In this document: one piece after another, positions 36,901-51,900 of the stretch
How the letters are laid out: every line of letters starts with the position of its first letter
Position numbering within the stretch: position 1 is the first letter of the stretch
DNA from: Chrysoperla carnea
Lineage: Eukaryota > Arthropoda > Insecta > Neuroptera > Chrysopidae
NCBI RefSeq assembly: GCF_905475395.1
Contig: NC_058342.1
Location: forward strand, 28,926,640-28,990,639
Length of the DNA: 64,000 nucleotides
Direction of reading: 5' to 3'
Program-made: the position numbers and the translations under genes
The notes under the pieces: generated by a model
The model's input: the letters and a program-made list of their open reading frames with translations, nothing else
Told to the model about the DNA's origin: nothing
The model's database searches: none

Positions 36901-39900
36901 AACCCAGGATTTGCCTAGCGCTGAGTTTCCTTATTTCTTCTGGTTCGATTATGGCCGGACCAAACCATTTCCTTCGCCGCTGTATGAGCGCCGGGCAGTA
37001 ACAGAGAAAGTGGATCGATGTATCTTCTGAATTTTCTCCGCATCTGTCACACGCGGGAGATTGTCTTTTTCCAATCTGATGTTGGAACTTGTTCAGGTTA
37101 TCATGCCCTGTGAGTAACTCCACGATGACTCTAGTATTAGCTCTGTTTAGTTTCAAGATCTCCTCGGCTCTGTTACCGAGCGAGTTTCCTTCACCCAACA
37201 GGATTTTGGCGATTCCCCCTCCCTCGTAGCTGGCCCATGCCTTTAATTGTTGGTTTTTCAGATTATCTTCTTATCTGTTAAGACTTTCTTGGTATGGCAT
37301 ACAAGTAAGACAGTGACAACCTAACCAGTAACAACCTAAAATACGAGTAAGACAGAAAAAGTCTCATATATAATAATGGGGCTTAACCTCCGTTTCTCTG
37401 ACAAATATGCCTATAACAGAGGCCACCCACATAATTATTTGTTAATATTTATTTACTCAATAACATTCATATATATACAATTGCATTTATGATGTGGGTA
37501 GAGTCGGCTACTTCGTTCTTATCCAAGCGACGACAATGTGATCAATTCTATAACCCCATTGCTCACAATGCCGCTTCTTGGATTCGAACCTGTAACCTAA
37601 GTCTAAGTAAAAAAACGGCTAAAGTCTATCGCCTTAGATCGCTCGGCCACTTAATCTCTTAGGAATCTTATATATTATTACTCTAGCAAGCTTTTTCGGT
37701 CCTACCCTTATCTTGCTTATTGCTTTATCAAATTCCATGATTCACCCTTTTTTTTTTCAAACTTTTTATGTCTAGGTATGACCAAAAATATTGTAACGAT
37801 CTGAAAATGTACCGCTTAGGAAAAAACACCTTGAAATGCCCTACGGGTCGAGCTAGTTGTTATTTAGTACATAATGTAAATCGAAAGGTACATCTTTTCT
37901 ACCGAGTGTTCTACGACAGTGCTTGTATGTATCTATTTTTTGTATTTCTTAATGTTTTTTGAAGAGTATCTACCAATAACAACTCATAAAATTGGCCCTG
38001 TACACGGGTGCACTCTAGCTTTTAGTTTGGGTGAAGGGTCAGGCGGGGTCCTGTTCTTCTTACTGGTCTATTCTATCTAATGTGCAGAAAGTGGTGCGCT
38101 TAATTTCTTTCCACGTGTGTGAAGTTTCAATTACTAAATTTGAAAAAAAAATCGAATAACATTTATTGTGTATATATTTTCTATTATATATTGAATCGAA
38201 TGGTCTGTTTGCGTGTATCAATCTACCCCCCACTAACACTTCCATACACTGCATCGGTAGCGGTCAGTACACAGGTATTGTCAACATATTATTTAATAAA
38301 AAGTAAAATATAGGTATATTCTATACGGCCGATTCTATGTTCAAGCGCCCACCGATAGCTTAATTTTAATTAACGTTTTAGAAATTTTGTATTTCTCTCA
38401 CTGAATTTGAAATTTTATTAATTAATTTTAAGTAATTAAAAAGATATTAATTACTAAAATAATGGTTTAGTTGAAATGTCCAGCCAATAAAGTTACTGAA
38501 AGAAATATTTGAACCAAATTTAAAGTTCATGAATATTCCCTATTTTGATAAACCCAAAAGTTTAATTTTCAGCCTCGTGTTTTAGTTTTAAAAATTACCT
38601 TTTTGGTATTTTTCCAAACATTAACTAACTTTAAGAAAAAGTCTCTTAAAGCCTGTTCGTGCACTTTCGTTAGTTTAATATAGATTAAAGAATATTTAAT
38701 GTGGGAAAGATTTCGCGCATGTGCAGAATGCGTGAGCAAATCTCTCATCAAAGCGTTAACTCGTCAACATTCGCGTCAATCGGTCAATAATCTTTATACG
38801 CATGTGATTTGCTGCATGTTCTGCATATGCGTCAAATATTTCATTTTCTGAAGAGCTTGAAAAAAATATATTTTTAAAAACTGTAGATTTGTTGAACAAA
38901 TTTGAAAAATTCAAAATTCGATAATAGATAGAAAAATGCTCATAACGCGAGTACTGGCGCATTTAGAACATATTTTCTCGCACGAAGAACAAATACCTTA
39001 CAACTAGTGTTACTAGTACATTTGTATACGGTGTAGAACGTCCCCTATATACAAAGTACTGCCAGCGTAGCGTATATTTAAAAAGTAAAATATATACATA
39101 TTGGTATCACACGCGTTTCGTTAGTGGTTTATGTGGATATTGTTGTAATTGGCCAAATGAATGGTCATTATCATAAATCATTCCAAATATTTTTATCCTT
39201 AATGTGTCTATTATAAACTAGCAAGGATAATTCTACATTTGTTGTTCTTTTAGGTTCGGTGTACTACACTCAATGTAAGTAGAAAAAGGGTAGAGTAGAG
39301 GGTGTAGTGTTAGAAAACTACTTACACTCAGTGTAACGTTTTTTTAGTTATATTTCCCCCGAAAATATAAACTTATGAACTGTATAGAAAGCCAACTCTG
39401 GTTGGAACGGTAATGAGAGAGCAGACAAGCTGGCCAAACTTTCTCTGTTACTGCCCGGCGCTCATACAGCAGCGAAGGAAATGGTTTGGTCCGGCCATAG
39501 TCGAACCAGAAGAAATTAAGAAACTCAGCGCTAGGCAAATCCTGGGTTTCAGTACATCAGTTGGTTATAATAGCCACTGAAAAGCGTAGCGGGGATAGAG
39601 TATAAGGATCTATTTGGCTAGGTGCTCTGAACCATTGATTCGAGGCCCGATGCTCGAGCATGGCCCGTTAACCTCCATACCCATACCCATAGAAAGCCAA
39701 CGTGGATGTATGAGGGTGAGTCATTATATCCGATCTACAAAAAAGGCTATGGTCATAGCCATCCGTAAATTGGTCAAGTGAAATGAAGAAGGTTGGAAAT
39801 AGTATGCCAGTTGAGTAAAGAGAGCTTTTGAGAGTAGCAATTTTTCAGCCCAGCAATATTAAAATAGGTCTAATTTAAAAATAAATTTTTCCGTTTTATC

Positions 39901-42900
39901 TCCTATATTGTTACTTATACTTACAATTCATACTTTTTCCATTCTCCATAAAGCAACTTGCCCCCTCTTTGCCATCTGTTAGAGACGCTCTTGCATGCTT
40001 ACCAATTTTTTTCTACTTATATTGGATATTAATAGTGTATATCAGGCATGGGCGAGTTATTTTAAGTCGAAGTCACCCTTGTTATAACTTTATTGTTTGC
40101 CATAAACTTTATTGTGTGACTCTTTATTCAAGTCCGCATTGCTCACAGAGGTGGAAGCGAGACGGGTATACGACCCTTCTACCTATCTCAGTTTCTCTTA
40201 TAATAATGAGATAGGTAGAAAAAAATGTTGCCTCTCTGTCTTACTTGTATTTTTGGTTGTCACTGGCTAGGTTGTCACTGCCTTATTCGTATTTTAGATA
40301 CAGAAGTATGAGGAACTTCTCTAAGCCACGTTGGCCCATGCCTGGTGTAAATGGTGTAGACACAAACACGTACAAAAAGAACACAATTTTTATTTTGTAT
40401 TTGAGTTATTCAATAAATTTACAATTTGTTTAGTATTTTTTTGTTTGAATTAACTTGATTACTATGTAATTAGTTTGATATTAAATTACTGGATAACTTA
40501 TAACTTTAATACGGGAATCGATCAACTCGTGTCATTAAAAAAAAAAAAAACCGACCGTTGTACCTACTCATTTAATGCTTAATTTACATTAGCGTTATTA
40601 AAAAAACAATTCAATAAGTGGTTTTTCAGTATTTTATTTTTATTAATTTTCCGACACAAAGTTTTACTCATGTTAATTACCTATTTATACAAATGTTTCT
40701 TCATGTGGTTGGCACTAACACTTTATTTGAACTAATCCGGTGGCAATATTTACTAGCTAAAAGTATAACTTTGTAATGGCTCGCGAATGGTATCATATAA
40801 AATAGATATTTCTCAAATAAAATTATACTTCAATTATTGACAAATATTTTTTATTTGATTGTTCCTCAACAAACGTTAATTTCTTTAAAACATCAGGTTG
40901 TAAACCAGGATCCATGTTATTATCCGCTGTGAAAATATTCATTTTTTATTTTAAATTTATGACAAATACAACAAAACCCATCTTTATTAATTTGTAATCA
41001 AACCAACGACGATCACATACATTACATACTTCAAAATTCAAATTCTTATAAGCAATCTCAAAGCTTTCTGCATACATTTTAAAATTAATATCGATTGATA
41101 AAAATATAATTCTTTTTGATCTTGTTTTCGTCGTTTCCGATCATCACGCATTAATAATAATCGATTACGATCACGCTCTTTACGACCCGTCAACGTACGA
41201 CGTCGTGACATTTTATTGCTAAAATTACAATTAATTAATAAATAACTTTAAAATTATAATAATTATAATTATAATTTTTTCATTACTTATATTAATATCA
41301 CTTAAATTTTTAAGTTATTCTACTGTAGAACTGCAAAAATTAATTGTTTATGTTTTGTTATCACGTTTTTTGTATTTTTCATTATGACTTTTTTAATACT
41401 TGAAAGAATCTACAGATGGCCACTCAATTAAAATTAATATTAAATGCAGCTAATTATATATTAGTATTAGATGTAGCTCACAGATGGTGCCACTGTCTCT
41501 GCATATATATATGTAATAAATAAAAAATTCTGTTGTTTTTTCTAATTTATTATTTATATGATTTTTTCTAAAATTAATGATTTAAAACACATCTAGACAT
41601 AAATATGGAACTACAACATTTCATTTCATGTCTAAATCTTTTGTATTTTTTTTGTAAAGTTTACCACCAAAAAGTTACATTTTAACCTAGTAGATTGAAA
41701 TGATTAAAACCTGATTAAAATAGCCCATCCTGTATATCAAAAAATTTTACTTATAATTTTCCTCTAATTTTCTCAAGTCTATCAGAATTCATCCTCAAAA
41801 TTTGAAACGTATAAGTCTCACATATTTGCTTACATGCATTTTTTGGGAACGTCCTTAATGTTCATATTATTATGATTTTAGCGTATGTAAAGCTGCATGG
41901 CACAAAGTTAAAACACAAACAATAGTAAAAAAAAAATTGAGATAACCAAATCTATTTATTAATTTCGTTTGTGACACTAAAACACATCAGCAAAAATATC
42001 ACACAAAAGACAAAGACAATCATAGAAATCGAACCAATCAAATAAAGATAGAAAACTATTGCATGATATTATAGTTTTATAATAAATAATATTTTTTTTT
42101 AACTAAAATAAAAATTATATTCAAATAGAACCGGATATAGTACTGTAATTATCCGGAAGTCCGGAATTATTTATATTAAGGGGGACAACCCCGTCGTCGA
42201 CAACGTTTGATGACTGCTCAACACGTCAAAAACATTCCATTATCATAATATTTACAATATTTTTATTATTTTTAAAGTAGGTAGAATAGTGTTGTAGTTT
42301 GTATGTTTTCTGAAGGAAATTTATATTGAAAATTTTCATACAATGAAAAATCAATATTTGAGAATGAACTATCTTTTCTTTATTAGTACATTAAATGTTT
42401 ACTATAAACACAGTGGCGATACCTAAATTATAGGGAACTAGTGATTACAGTGGCGAAGCTAAAGATTTTTACTAAAATGGGGAAATTTATTTTTTATTTT
42501 CTTTTAGAGAACTTTTGACCTTAAATTTTCTTGATGTTTTGAAATTGAAATTAATTTCTTAGCACAAATATTAATCGAGACTAAAGCACGCTGTAAGTTA
42601 ATTTAATTATTAGTTTAATTAATTAGCTCAGTTGGTTAAGGCGTAACCAATTCCGTCCGCGGTATGCTTAGGGTAGCATATCGCTCATTAATAGTTGTGA
42701 TGGGCTGGTGTAGTGCATGAAGTAGATGCACTCAGCCTCTGAAATTGAGAAGCTGATAAATGAAATTATCAGCGGAAAGGTGGTAAAACACATATATGGT
42801 ATCTTAATGAGCTGTTCATAGCCTAAGTGTGTCCTTCGTGGACAGCCAATATAACCTAACCTAAAGCACGCTGTCTTAAACTGTAGTAAGGTTTGAGAGG

Positions 42901-45900
42901 ATAAAAATGCCGGAAAAATTGCTTAAGGTTGTCCGAGCACCAAGGCAATTTTATATAAAAATTTTAATTTTTTGTTTTATGTGAAGTTGGACTAAGTCTA
43001 AATTTATTCTGAAAATTTTACGGGGGAGGGGGGTTTGCTCGATTATTTAAATAAATAAATGACATCAAAAGTAGGCATATTTAACATTGGTCTTATGGAA
43101 AACCGCAGACGGATGATATGTATTCATAGATTTCTCCAAAACTAGTAGGTGGAAATTAAAAAAAGCAAGTAAAAACAAACAATTGACTGAGTTACCATGT
43201 ATAGACAGTGTTGATTACTCCATCACATTATACATACATACATGTCACACATATATAACTGATATTTCCATATGATACATGTAAACAGTGATGTTTACGA
43301 AAAAGTGTTTCAAACGAAAGTTGTTTATTTTAAGGAGCATTTTTTACATTTAAACTTTTGTTCTATCTCTAATGGTATATAGATTGGTCCTACAGACCTA
43401 AGACCCAATTGACCTATATTGCAAATTTACGAACTCAACCTCACTTTTTACGTCCTAAGCACGCTTTAATAATTTCAGCTTAATATCTCTATCGTTTTTG
43501 AGTTATCATGATGACAGACGGACAGACGACAGACAGACAGACAACCGAAAATGGACTAATTAGGTGATTTTATGAACACCTATACCAAAATTTTGTTCAT
43601 AGTTTCAATATTTTTAAGCGTTACAAATGTGGGACTAAATTTAGTATACCTTGGTATATTTCATATACATGGTATAATAATAAGAAGCATAACCTTAAAG
43701 AGAAGGGGAAATATAACCTTAGTAATCAAACTGGGCTGCTCACTAGTTTTTTATTGTTTAATTTTACTAAAAATGCCAAATAAAAAACATTATAGAACCA
43801 CAAACGATAAACAAATGATTATTTAAAATGATGAACACGTGTTAATTCTGCGTCATCAGACGTTACAACAACTTTAAAAACTGACGTGTAAACTCACATA
43901 CTTTGTACACACGAATGTGTGGGATCGAGTGCTGCGTCACCTTTTAAACCTCATACAAGTAAAAGTTGCTTCTTCGGGAACAAATTTCATAAAAGTATTA
44001 TTTTTGGAGTCAGAAAACTAATTAGACATTTAAGAGCAAAATAAACTGTTTTATTTACGGCCATAACAATTCATTTAAATCGTTTCGTATATATAAGGTG
44101 TACGGGATAACAGTGCAAAATAATGTTACAGGTTATGAATCGTTATAAAATAAGTGAAAACAAACAATTAACTGAGTTAATTGTTGAAATACCATATATA
44201 GAAAGTGTTAAATAAAGAGTTTAAAATCTTTCGGCTGCCATTTATTTTGTTTTCCGAAAATTTTCGAAAGTATTTTCTAGAACCTTTCTTCATTTTACAA
44301 GAATCGTTCATAATACCACCAGGTGAAGCTACCTGCAAATTTTCAACTCCCTATCATTTACAGTTCTGGAGAAAATAGACACCAAAGGTTTTTCCTAATT
44401 TGCGCCTTCACCAGTAAACCATGATGTTTATCAAAAAATGTTTCAAACAAAAGTTGTTTATTTTTTTGTAAGGTTTATTTTATTTTTTACTTAACAATTA
44501 ACTGTTTATATTTAATCTTTTGTACTATCTCTAATGGTTTACAAGTTATGGTTTACGAGATCCAATTAACCTATGTTCTTCATTTTCGAACTCAAACTCG
44601 ATTTTTACATTCTGAGCACGCTATAAATTTCAGCTTCATATCTCTTTTTGTTTTCGAGTTATCGTGTCGACTGGTGGAACGACGAACGGACAATCGGAAA
44701 TGTACTAATTAGGTAATTTTATGAATACCTGTACCAAAATTTCTTTCGTATCATCTATATTTCTAAGCGTTACAAATTTAGAGCTAAGAGTAATATACCT
44801 TGATATATAAATCATGTATACAGGGTATAAATTTTCGGAAGAAATAAGCGGTAATGAAAAATAGAAGCCAGGGGAGCTTTCGTGACTGATTGATATTTAT
44901 TACTATACTCACTTTTTTTTCACCCTTTTCTCCGGACATTCTGTATTAAATAGATCGTAAAATTACGACGCTAGTGTGCGATCATATTTCGCTAAAAATA
45001 GGTTCCAATGAATGTTTTTTTTGTCTGCAATTGTATACTATATCTAGTTTATTATTCATATTTTCTATGAAAATGTAAACTAATGGACTATATCGAAGGT
45101 CAATGGAGAGGAGAGGGGTGTATTATAAATTCGTTTCATGACCCTCAAAACATAATTTATAGATTTTTTGAAGATATCCGATTATTTTTCTCGCTAATTT
45201 TGGTCCTCCCCAACTGCATCTTAAAATTCAAAATAAGCTGAAATTTGGCATGTAGGGTTATTGTTCACTAGTTCATTTCAGCAATTTTCAGGGGGACTTT
45301 TGAGGAAAACCGTCTTTTTCAATATTTTTATGGCTTTGAAACGGCCTAACACCGGCTCTTTAAATTAAGCGAAACAGTATCAAGGATAAGCCTTTTGGGG
45401 AGTATCCACTTTCTTTCTATTTCCCAATGAACGCACATAGCAAAACAGTTTGGTAAATGAGCGTCCTTAAGAGAGTTCATAACTAGTATGTGAGATGAAC
45501 TAGTGCCAAGGATTTGCGTTTATGGTTTATGATACCCCAGATCTACAACTTTCCATCTTCTGTTTTTGTAAGGCTGCGCACATCTTGACAACTACCCAAA
45601 CTAAGTTAGAGGGCTAGTTTGGTAAGTGTGTTTTGGGGGGATTTAGGAAAAAATTGACCATTTCATGTTTTCAAACATGTCATTTGGAGAAAAAGCATAA
45701 ATCTCATTTCAATGAAAAGCTAATCGTAAGGAACATTAAATGAGGGATAAATATGAGTTGAGTGATAGCGCGCTGTTGCTCTTAATTTTTTTATAACTAT
45801 ATAATATTATACAAATGTAATGGTATCTTATTTGATTGGTAGATATTTTCAAAGAAAACATACGATTGGCTATAAGCCATAACTTGGCAAACACGCAACC

Positions 45901-48900
45901 CATCTTCTTTCATTAAAAAAAAAAATCAAATATATAAAATAATTTTTCATTAGCATTCTTAAAATCACTAAATCATTACAGAGTCGAGTTCTTATTTTAA
46001 AAACAATTGTCATTATATTTTGAATATTTCATTGTAAGGAAAATTTACTTGCGATCATCGTTAAGTCTTAAAAATATGCTATTAGATGTTACCTCATGTT
46101 GTGGACAGTAAAACTTTAATTTAACCCTTCCGGTAACGTATGCAATAAAAGAATAAGTGTTTTACACTTTTGGACTTATTATAACATTTATTATCTCATT
46201 CTTGATTTCACATAAGACGATTGTAAACCTACAGAAAGTTTTGGTTTATTGCACGGTACTTACATATAAACCAAATGCATGCTTTGCAGACAATTAATGA
46301 GTTGTTTTTGGCTTTACAATACCATGCAACTACAAAAATATATAATATATTGTGTGCAAGTGATGCTTATAAATTTGATAGTATAGATATCACTCTTCAA
46401 TCATGAATAAACTAACTATAGTCGTCTCTGTTCATCAAATGATGGATCTTCGATGAACCCATAATTAAATTAAAATTTTGTTTTTATATCATCGACAACC
46501 TTATAGTTTTATGGCGTTATTATAAACTACAAGATTGTTTAAATATTTTAGATAGTTTTTAATCACACTCTCTAGATTTTTCGATATAGAAATATCCAAT
46601 TGAAAAGGATAACCTATGTGATTCATCATTTTTCAGACAACTTAGAATGATAAAATAATAATAAAAAGCCCGGTGAATTAGGAAGTTTTTGTGATATTTG
46701 GAAACTTTGTTAATCAAAAAATGTATTAAAAAAGTTTTATTGAAATCCCTAGTAGTTAAAAATACTTTCGCATTAAAATGATGAAAGAAAAATTCGAAAA
46801 TTTTCTTTCGTTCAGATGCAGTTCATCAAAAACCAAGTTCACAAAGACAAGTATATTCTCTATCCTTCTTTAATTTGCTCACACCAAAAGATATTTTATA
46901 ACTCCTGTTTTTAATTAATTTTGAAATATTGCAAAAAAGATTATATGATTAAAGCTTTCCAAACCATATTTAAACTATAATATTTTGTATGGATTAATTT
47001 AAACCCTTGCCGGCGCCTCCAGGTTCCTCCTTGTCATACAAATTTCAATTTTGACCTTTTCACGATACCTCTAGACAGTCCACTTAATGGTTATCCGTCA
47101 ATGCTTTTGACAGAAGACATCAAAAATAGAAATTGTTAAAATTTTTTCTTTTTTCCATTACGTAATTATCTTATATAATATTACTCTAGCAAGTTTTTTT
47201 CTGTCCTGCCCTTATCTTCCTTATTTCTTTATCAAATTCCATGATTTCACCCCTCATTTTCAAACTTATTATGCCTAGATTTGGCGAAAAATATACTCAT
47301 GAGCCGCTTAAAAATGTACCGCTTAGGAAAAAACACACTAGATAAGTAATTTGAACGAAAAAATACATAAATTTAACTAATAAGTTTATTAGGCGAACAT
47401 TTTAGGTTTTACAGATGTTCTCCTAATACTCTAGACATATAATTACTATTTTTAATACATGTTCTTCTAATATTAATTTAAGGACTTCTGATTTTTCTCA
47501 CTACTTTTCTACAAAATTTGTTGTTTGTTATTTTTAGCCAGGGGTTACGTTAAATACAGGAGCGTAGTTCCGTAAGGACCGAACTAGTCTCACTTATTAT
47601 TAAAAGAACAGTCTTGCAGAAATTTTAAGTAAAACTAGAAAGCTGGAAGGAAAACAAAATATTAACCCCTAAATATTGAGATTTATAAAGAAAAGTAATC
47701 ATGTAGGGGCTGGTGGTCAGGTTAAATATAAATCAACGATCAGTTACTGCCATATTCAAAAATCAAAACATAATAAGTAATTTGATTTTGAGTGCTGATA
47801 TATTTCCCTGCATGATAATTTCTAAATAATGATTCAATTTTCAAAATTTTAATTAAACATCAAAACATATTTTGAATAGCTCAAACGATGTCATTGTAAT
47901 GGTTTATTCGTTTGATGTAATAATCTAGGCGCAACGGTAGTTTTTGAATGCAATCGAGATCCAAGAGGACTGCGCAAAATTTGTTCTTATTTCGTATACC
48001 TTTATGTATATTACTGCTCTTGAATCTTTCCAAGATAGTTAGGTTAGGTTATATTGGCTGTCCTCGAAGGACACACTTAGGCTATAGAGTCCATTGTGCT
48101 ACCATATATGTGTTTTACCACCTGATAATTTCATTTATCAGCTCCTCAATTACAGAGGCTAAGTGCACCTCCTTCATGCATATACCATGCACTACACCAG
48201 CCCATCACAACTATTAATTTTGTTGCGACGGCGGGAACGGAACCCGCGAACCGAATTGGTTACGCCTTAACCAACTGAGCTAATAGGGCGACATCCTTCA
48301 AAGATGCTAATAACAAAAATTATTCTTAACTTCAAAACCGAAAAATTGGTTTGCTTAATGTAAATTGACCAGACGCCTAGACTATACGTACGAATTAACC
48401 TGTGTAAGCATATGTTGATTATCGTCATCATAATAATTTTGACAAAATAATTTCAATATTTATTGATTAATAAATACACGAAAATAATTGCTAAATATTC
48501 GATTTTATTTAATCAAATCAAATCAAATCAGTTTACATAAACTTCCTTTAATTTTTTTTGATATTACTTATATTTAATGTTATCTATAATTATTGCTTGT
48601 TCATTCAATTAGTCCATCCTAGCAGGGGCGTCACTAGCCAATAAGACAGTGGGAGGCAACCTGAAAGGTACAGATCCTTTTATTTATATTTGATATAAAT
48701 AAGACCGATAATACCGCCCATTTACATATATCCAAATAAAAAATATTCCGATACCGGGAATCGAACCCGAGCCTCCTGGGTGAAAGCCAGGTATCCTAGC
48801 CACTAGACCATATCGGATATTATAAGTATTAATTCTAATTCTTCTTTGTATTCAACTTTATAAATCATTATAAAAATGAAAATTTTTAGGAATTTGCATT

Positions 48901-51900
48901 AAATTAAGAAATATCTTGACCGCCATTAATCGCGGGAAAGTGCGTAAGCGGGCAAGAACTAGATGTCGGTTAATTTTGGCGGGAATTTTGAAAATTAAAT
49001 AAAAGGGGGGTTATATAACAAGTAAACACGTTTGATTTCAGCCGTTAACTAGGCTAGACATTTATCTTCACTTTTTTAATTTTTTGAACGGCAAAATATC
49101 AATTTTTAGTGCACTTACTTCCTTTTGTTTAATTTCTAAACCCACCCGTGACATTTTGTCGTATTTTCAACTGCTTATTTTCGTATTTCAAAGAATTTGT
49201 TGGACTACATATTTACCGTCATAGCACAATTTACATTTTAAGTCAAAATTAACTTTTATTTTATTCCGAGGGGTCAAGAGCGGCCGGTCGTACAACTGCC
49301 TAGGAACGAAAAATTTCTAAATCCGGGCTTGTATCTAACCGGAATAAATTTTTTGATCAAGGGCTTCTCCAATACCCTCACTTTTTTGAAAATATAATCA
49401 GAAATTGAACAAAATATTACAAAAACTGGCCCCTAAGTCTTGATGACCTCTCAATAATTTCATTAAAATGGCGCCTATGGTGACACGTATCTAAGTTTGT
49501 GTGGCGTTTTTATACCATGTATATATGAAACATACAAGGTATATTAAGTTTAGTCCCAAGTTTGTAACACTTAAAAATATTGATGCTACGAAAAAAATTT
49601 TGGTGTAGGTGTTCATAGAATCACCTAATTAGTCCGTTTCCGGTTGTCTGTCCGTCTGTCTGTCTGCCTACCCGTAAGCACGATAACTCAAAAACGAAAA
49701 GAGATATCAAGTTGACATGCGTGCTTAGGACGTAAAAAGTGAGGTCGAGCTCGTAAATGAACAACATAGGTCAATTGGGTCTTAGGACCGTAGGACCCAT
49801 CTTGTAAATCGTTAGAGATAGAACAAAAGTTTAAATGTAAAAAATCTTCCATATAAAAAAAATAAACAACTTTTGTTTGAAACATTTTCTTGTAAACGTC
49901 ACTGTTTACCTATGAGGGCGCTAATTAAGTGCAAATTTATAACTGATATCAGTTATGTATGTGTGGCTATTTAAGAGTTGATCAACACTGTCTATGCATG
50001 GTATTTCAACAATTAACTCTGTCAATTGTTTGCTTTCACTTGTTTTTTTAATCGTACGTGAATAAAAAATGTAACAAAATTATGAACGCTTATATTTATT
50101 TTGAACAGAGTTCAAAAGAATTTCAATATTTTATAATTAAAATAAAATCGATGCGTTTCAAAAAAAAAAATAAAATTAAGTGATTTCCTTAAATATAATG
50201 ACAATAAATGTTAATAATTGTTTTATTATATTATTTTTTTTAAAATATATTTTGGAACGCGACATCTTTTTAAAATGATAAATGTTAAACAGGTGCAGGT
50301 TCTAAATAGGAACCAAAAAGAAATGTGATGTTCACAAAGCACTCGATGTGTACAAAGTTGTAAAAACTAATAAATTTTTATTTTTAACTTTCTGTCAGAA
50401 AGTTAGTTGGAGACGTCTCAAAAATTGAAATTAAAAATTTTTGTTACTATCTTTTACATTTGAGACTTCTGTAATGCGGAAATATTTTGAATAAAATATT
50501 TAACGAGATATTTTGATTTAAAGAAAATCCACAAAAATTTATTAAGAATGCATAGAAAAATTTTTTGTCTCTGTCACTTCAACGGTCGTTTTAATGGGGT
50601 TGCAACCGTATTCGGTTGATTTTTAACCTTGAATTCATGATCAGCGACCTCAAAAACCCTCGACAGACGATTTTCGAGTTGAAATATTGATTTGTTTTCT
50701 CTGTTACTATTTGGAGTGCTCTGGGGATGAGAAAACTACCCTAATTTCCTCAGTTCTTTCTGTTATGCCAAGGTTAGTGCAGATGAATGTTCCTGAAGGT
50801 CTAAGGAACACGTACCCAAAAAATTTTTGTAATCGGATCTGTTCCACCACTTTTCCACATTTTCCGGCTTATTTATTGTAGTATGAGTTATATTTTGAGT
50901 CGTATTCATTTTATTTTTAGCGTTTTAAAAGCAAAATTATAACCGTTGTAAGTTACAGTAGGTCATTTTTATACCCTGCTACATATGAAATGTATCGAGG
51001 GTACATTTAATTTAGTCCCAAATGCTAAGGTAAGGTAAAAAAATTGATAAGGTAAACAAAATTTTGGTTTACGTTTTTATAAAATCACATATTTAGTCCA
51101 TTTTCGATTTCCGCCTGTCAGACTTCCAAGAGTCATGTTCACCACGACTTGTTGGTTAGTGAATTTCTAACATGTATTTGTGTACCCAAGTTTATAAATA
51201 AATTGTCGTATCTTCTGCGTTCTGCATCTACTCGGTTTCATGAGGCGACAATCACGAGACAATCTTCTTTATAAGATATTTTTCTGGAGATGTGTTACAT
51301 TGTGGCTCAAAAAAAAAAACTACATTAATTTTTTTTGTAAAAAAGCCAAAAATATTTTGAAGTTTTACATATGTCGAATAGTTTGGGTATAAATTTCATT
51401 TTTTCTTAGGGGGATCATTATAAACCACCTTCCCCTAACTTATTTTAGAGTTTTATTGAAATCGGAAATACAAATTTTTTGCTCTATTTTTCATTGTTCT
51501 TATAAAGTATCTAATTTTGACATAAAATACAAAAATTGATTTAATTTGTTAAAATATAATAATAATAATAATAATGGGGTTTAACCTCAGTTTTTCTGAC
51601 ATATACGCCTATAACAGAGGCCACCCACATCATTATTTGTTAATAGTTATTTATTTACAAACATATTTACAATTACATTTTTATGTGAGTGGAATCGGTT
51701 ACTTCGTTCTTATCCAAGCGACGACAATGTGATCAATTCTACCGCCCTCATTAATCATAACTGTTCACACTGCCGCTGCCTGGATTCGAACCCGCAACCT
51801 AAGCCTAAATCGACAAACAGTCAAAGACTATTTACTTGCTATAACAACATCAATAACCAAGTAAACTCGTTTTCCTCAATCCAGTAATTTTTTTTACTGT

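Noticed and set aside
38700..38840. Possible structured RNA or CRISPR-like repeat
   Set aside because: It is a single imperfect inverted repeat, not an array, and the DNA is eukaryotic.
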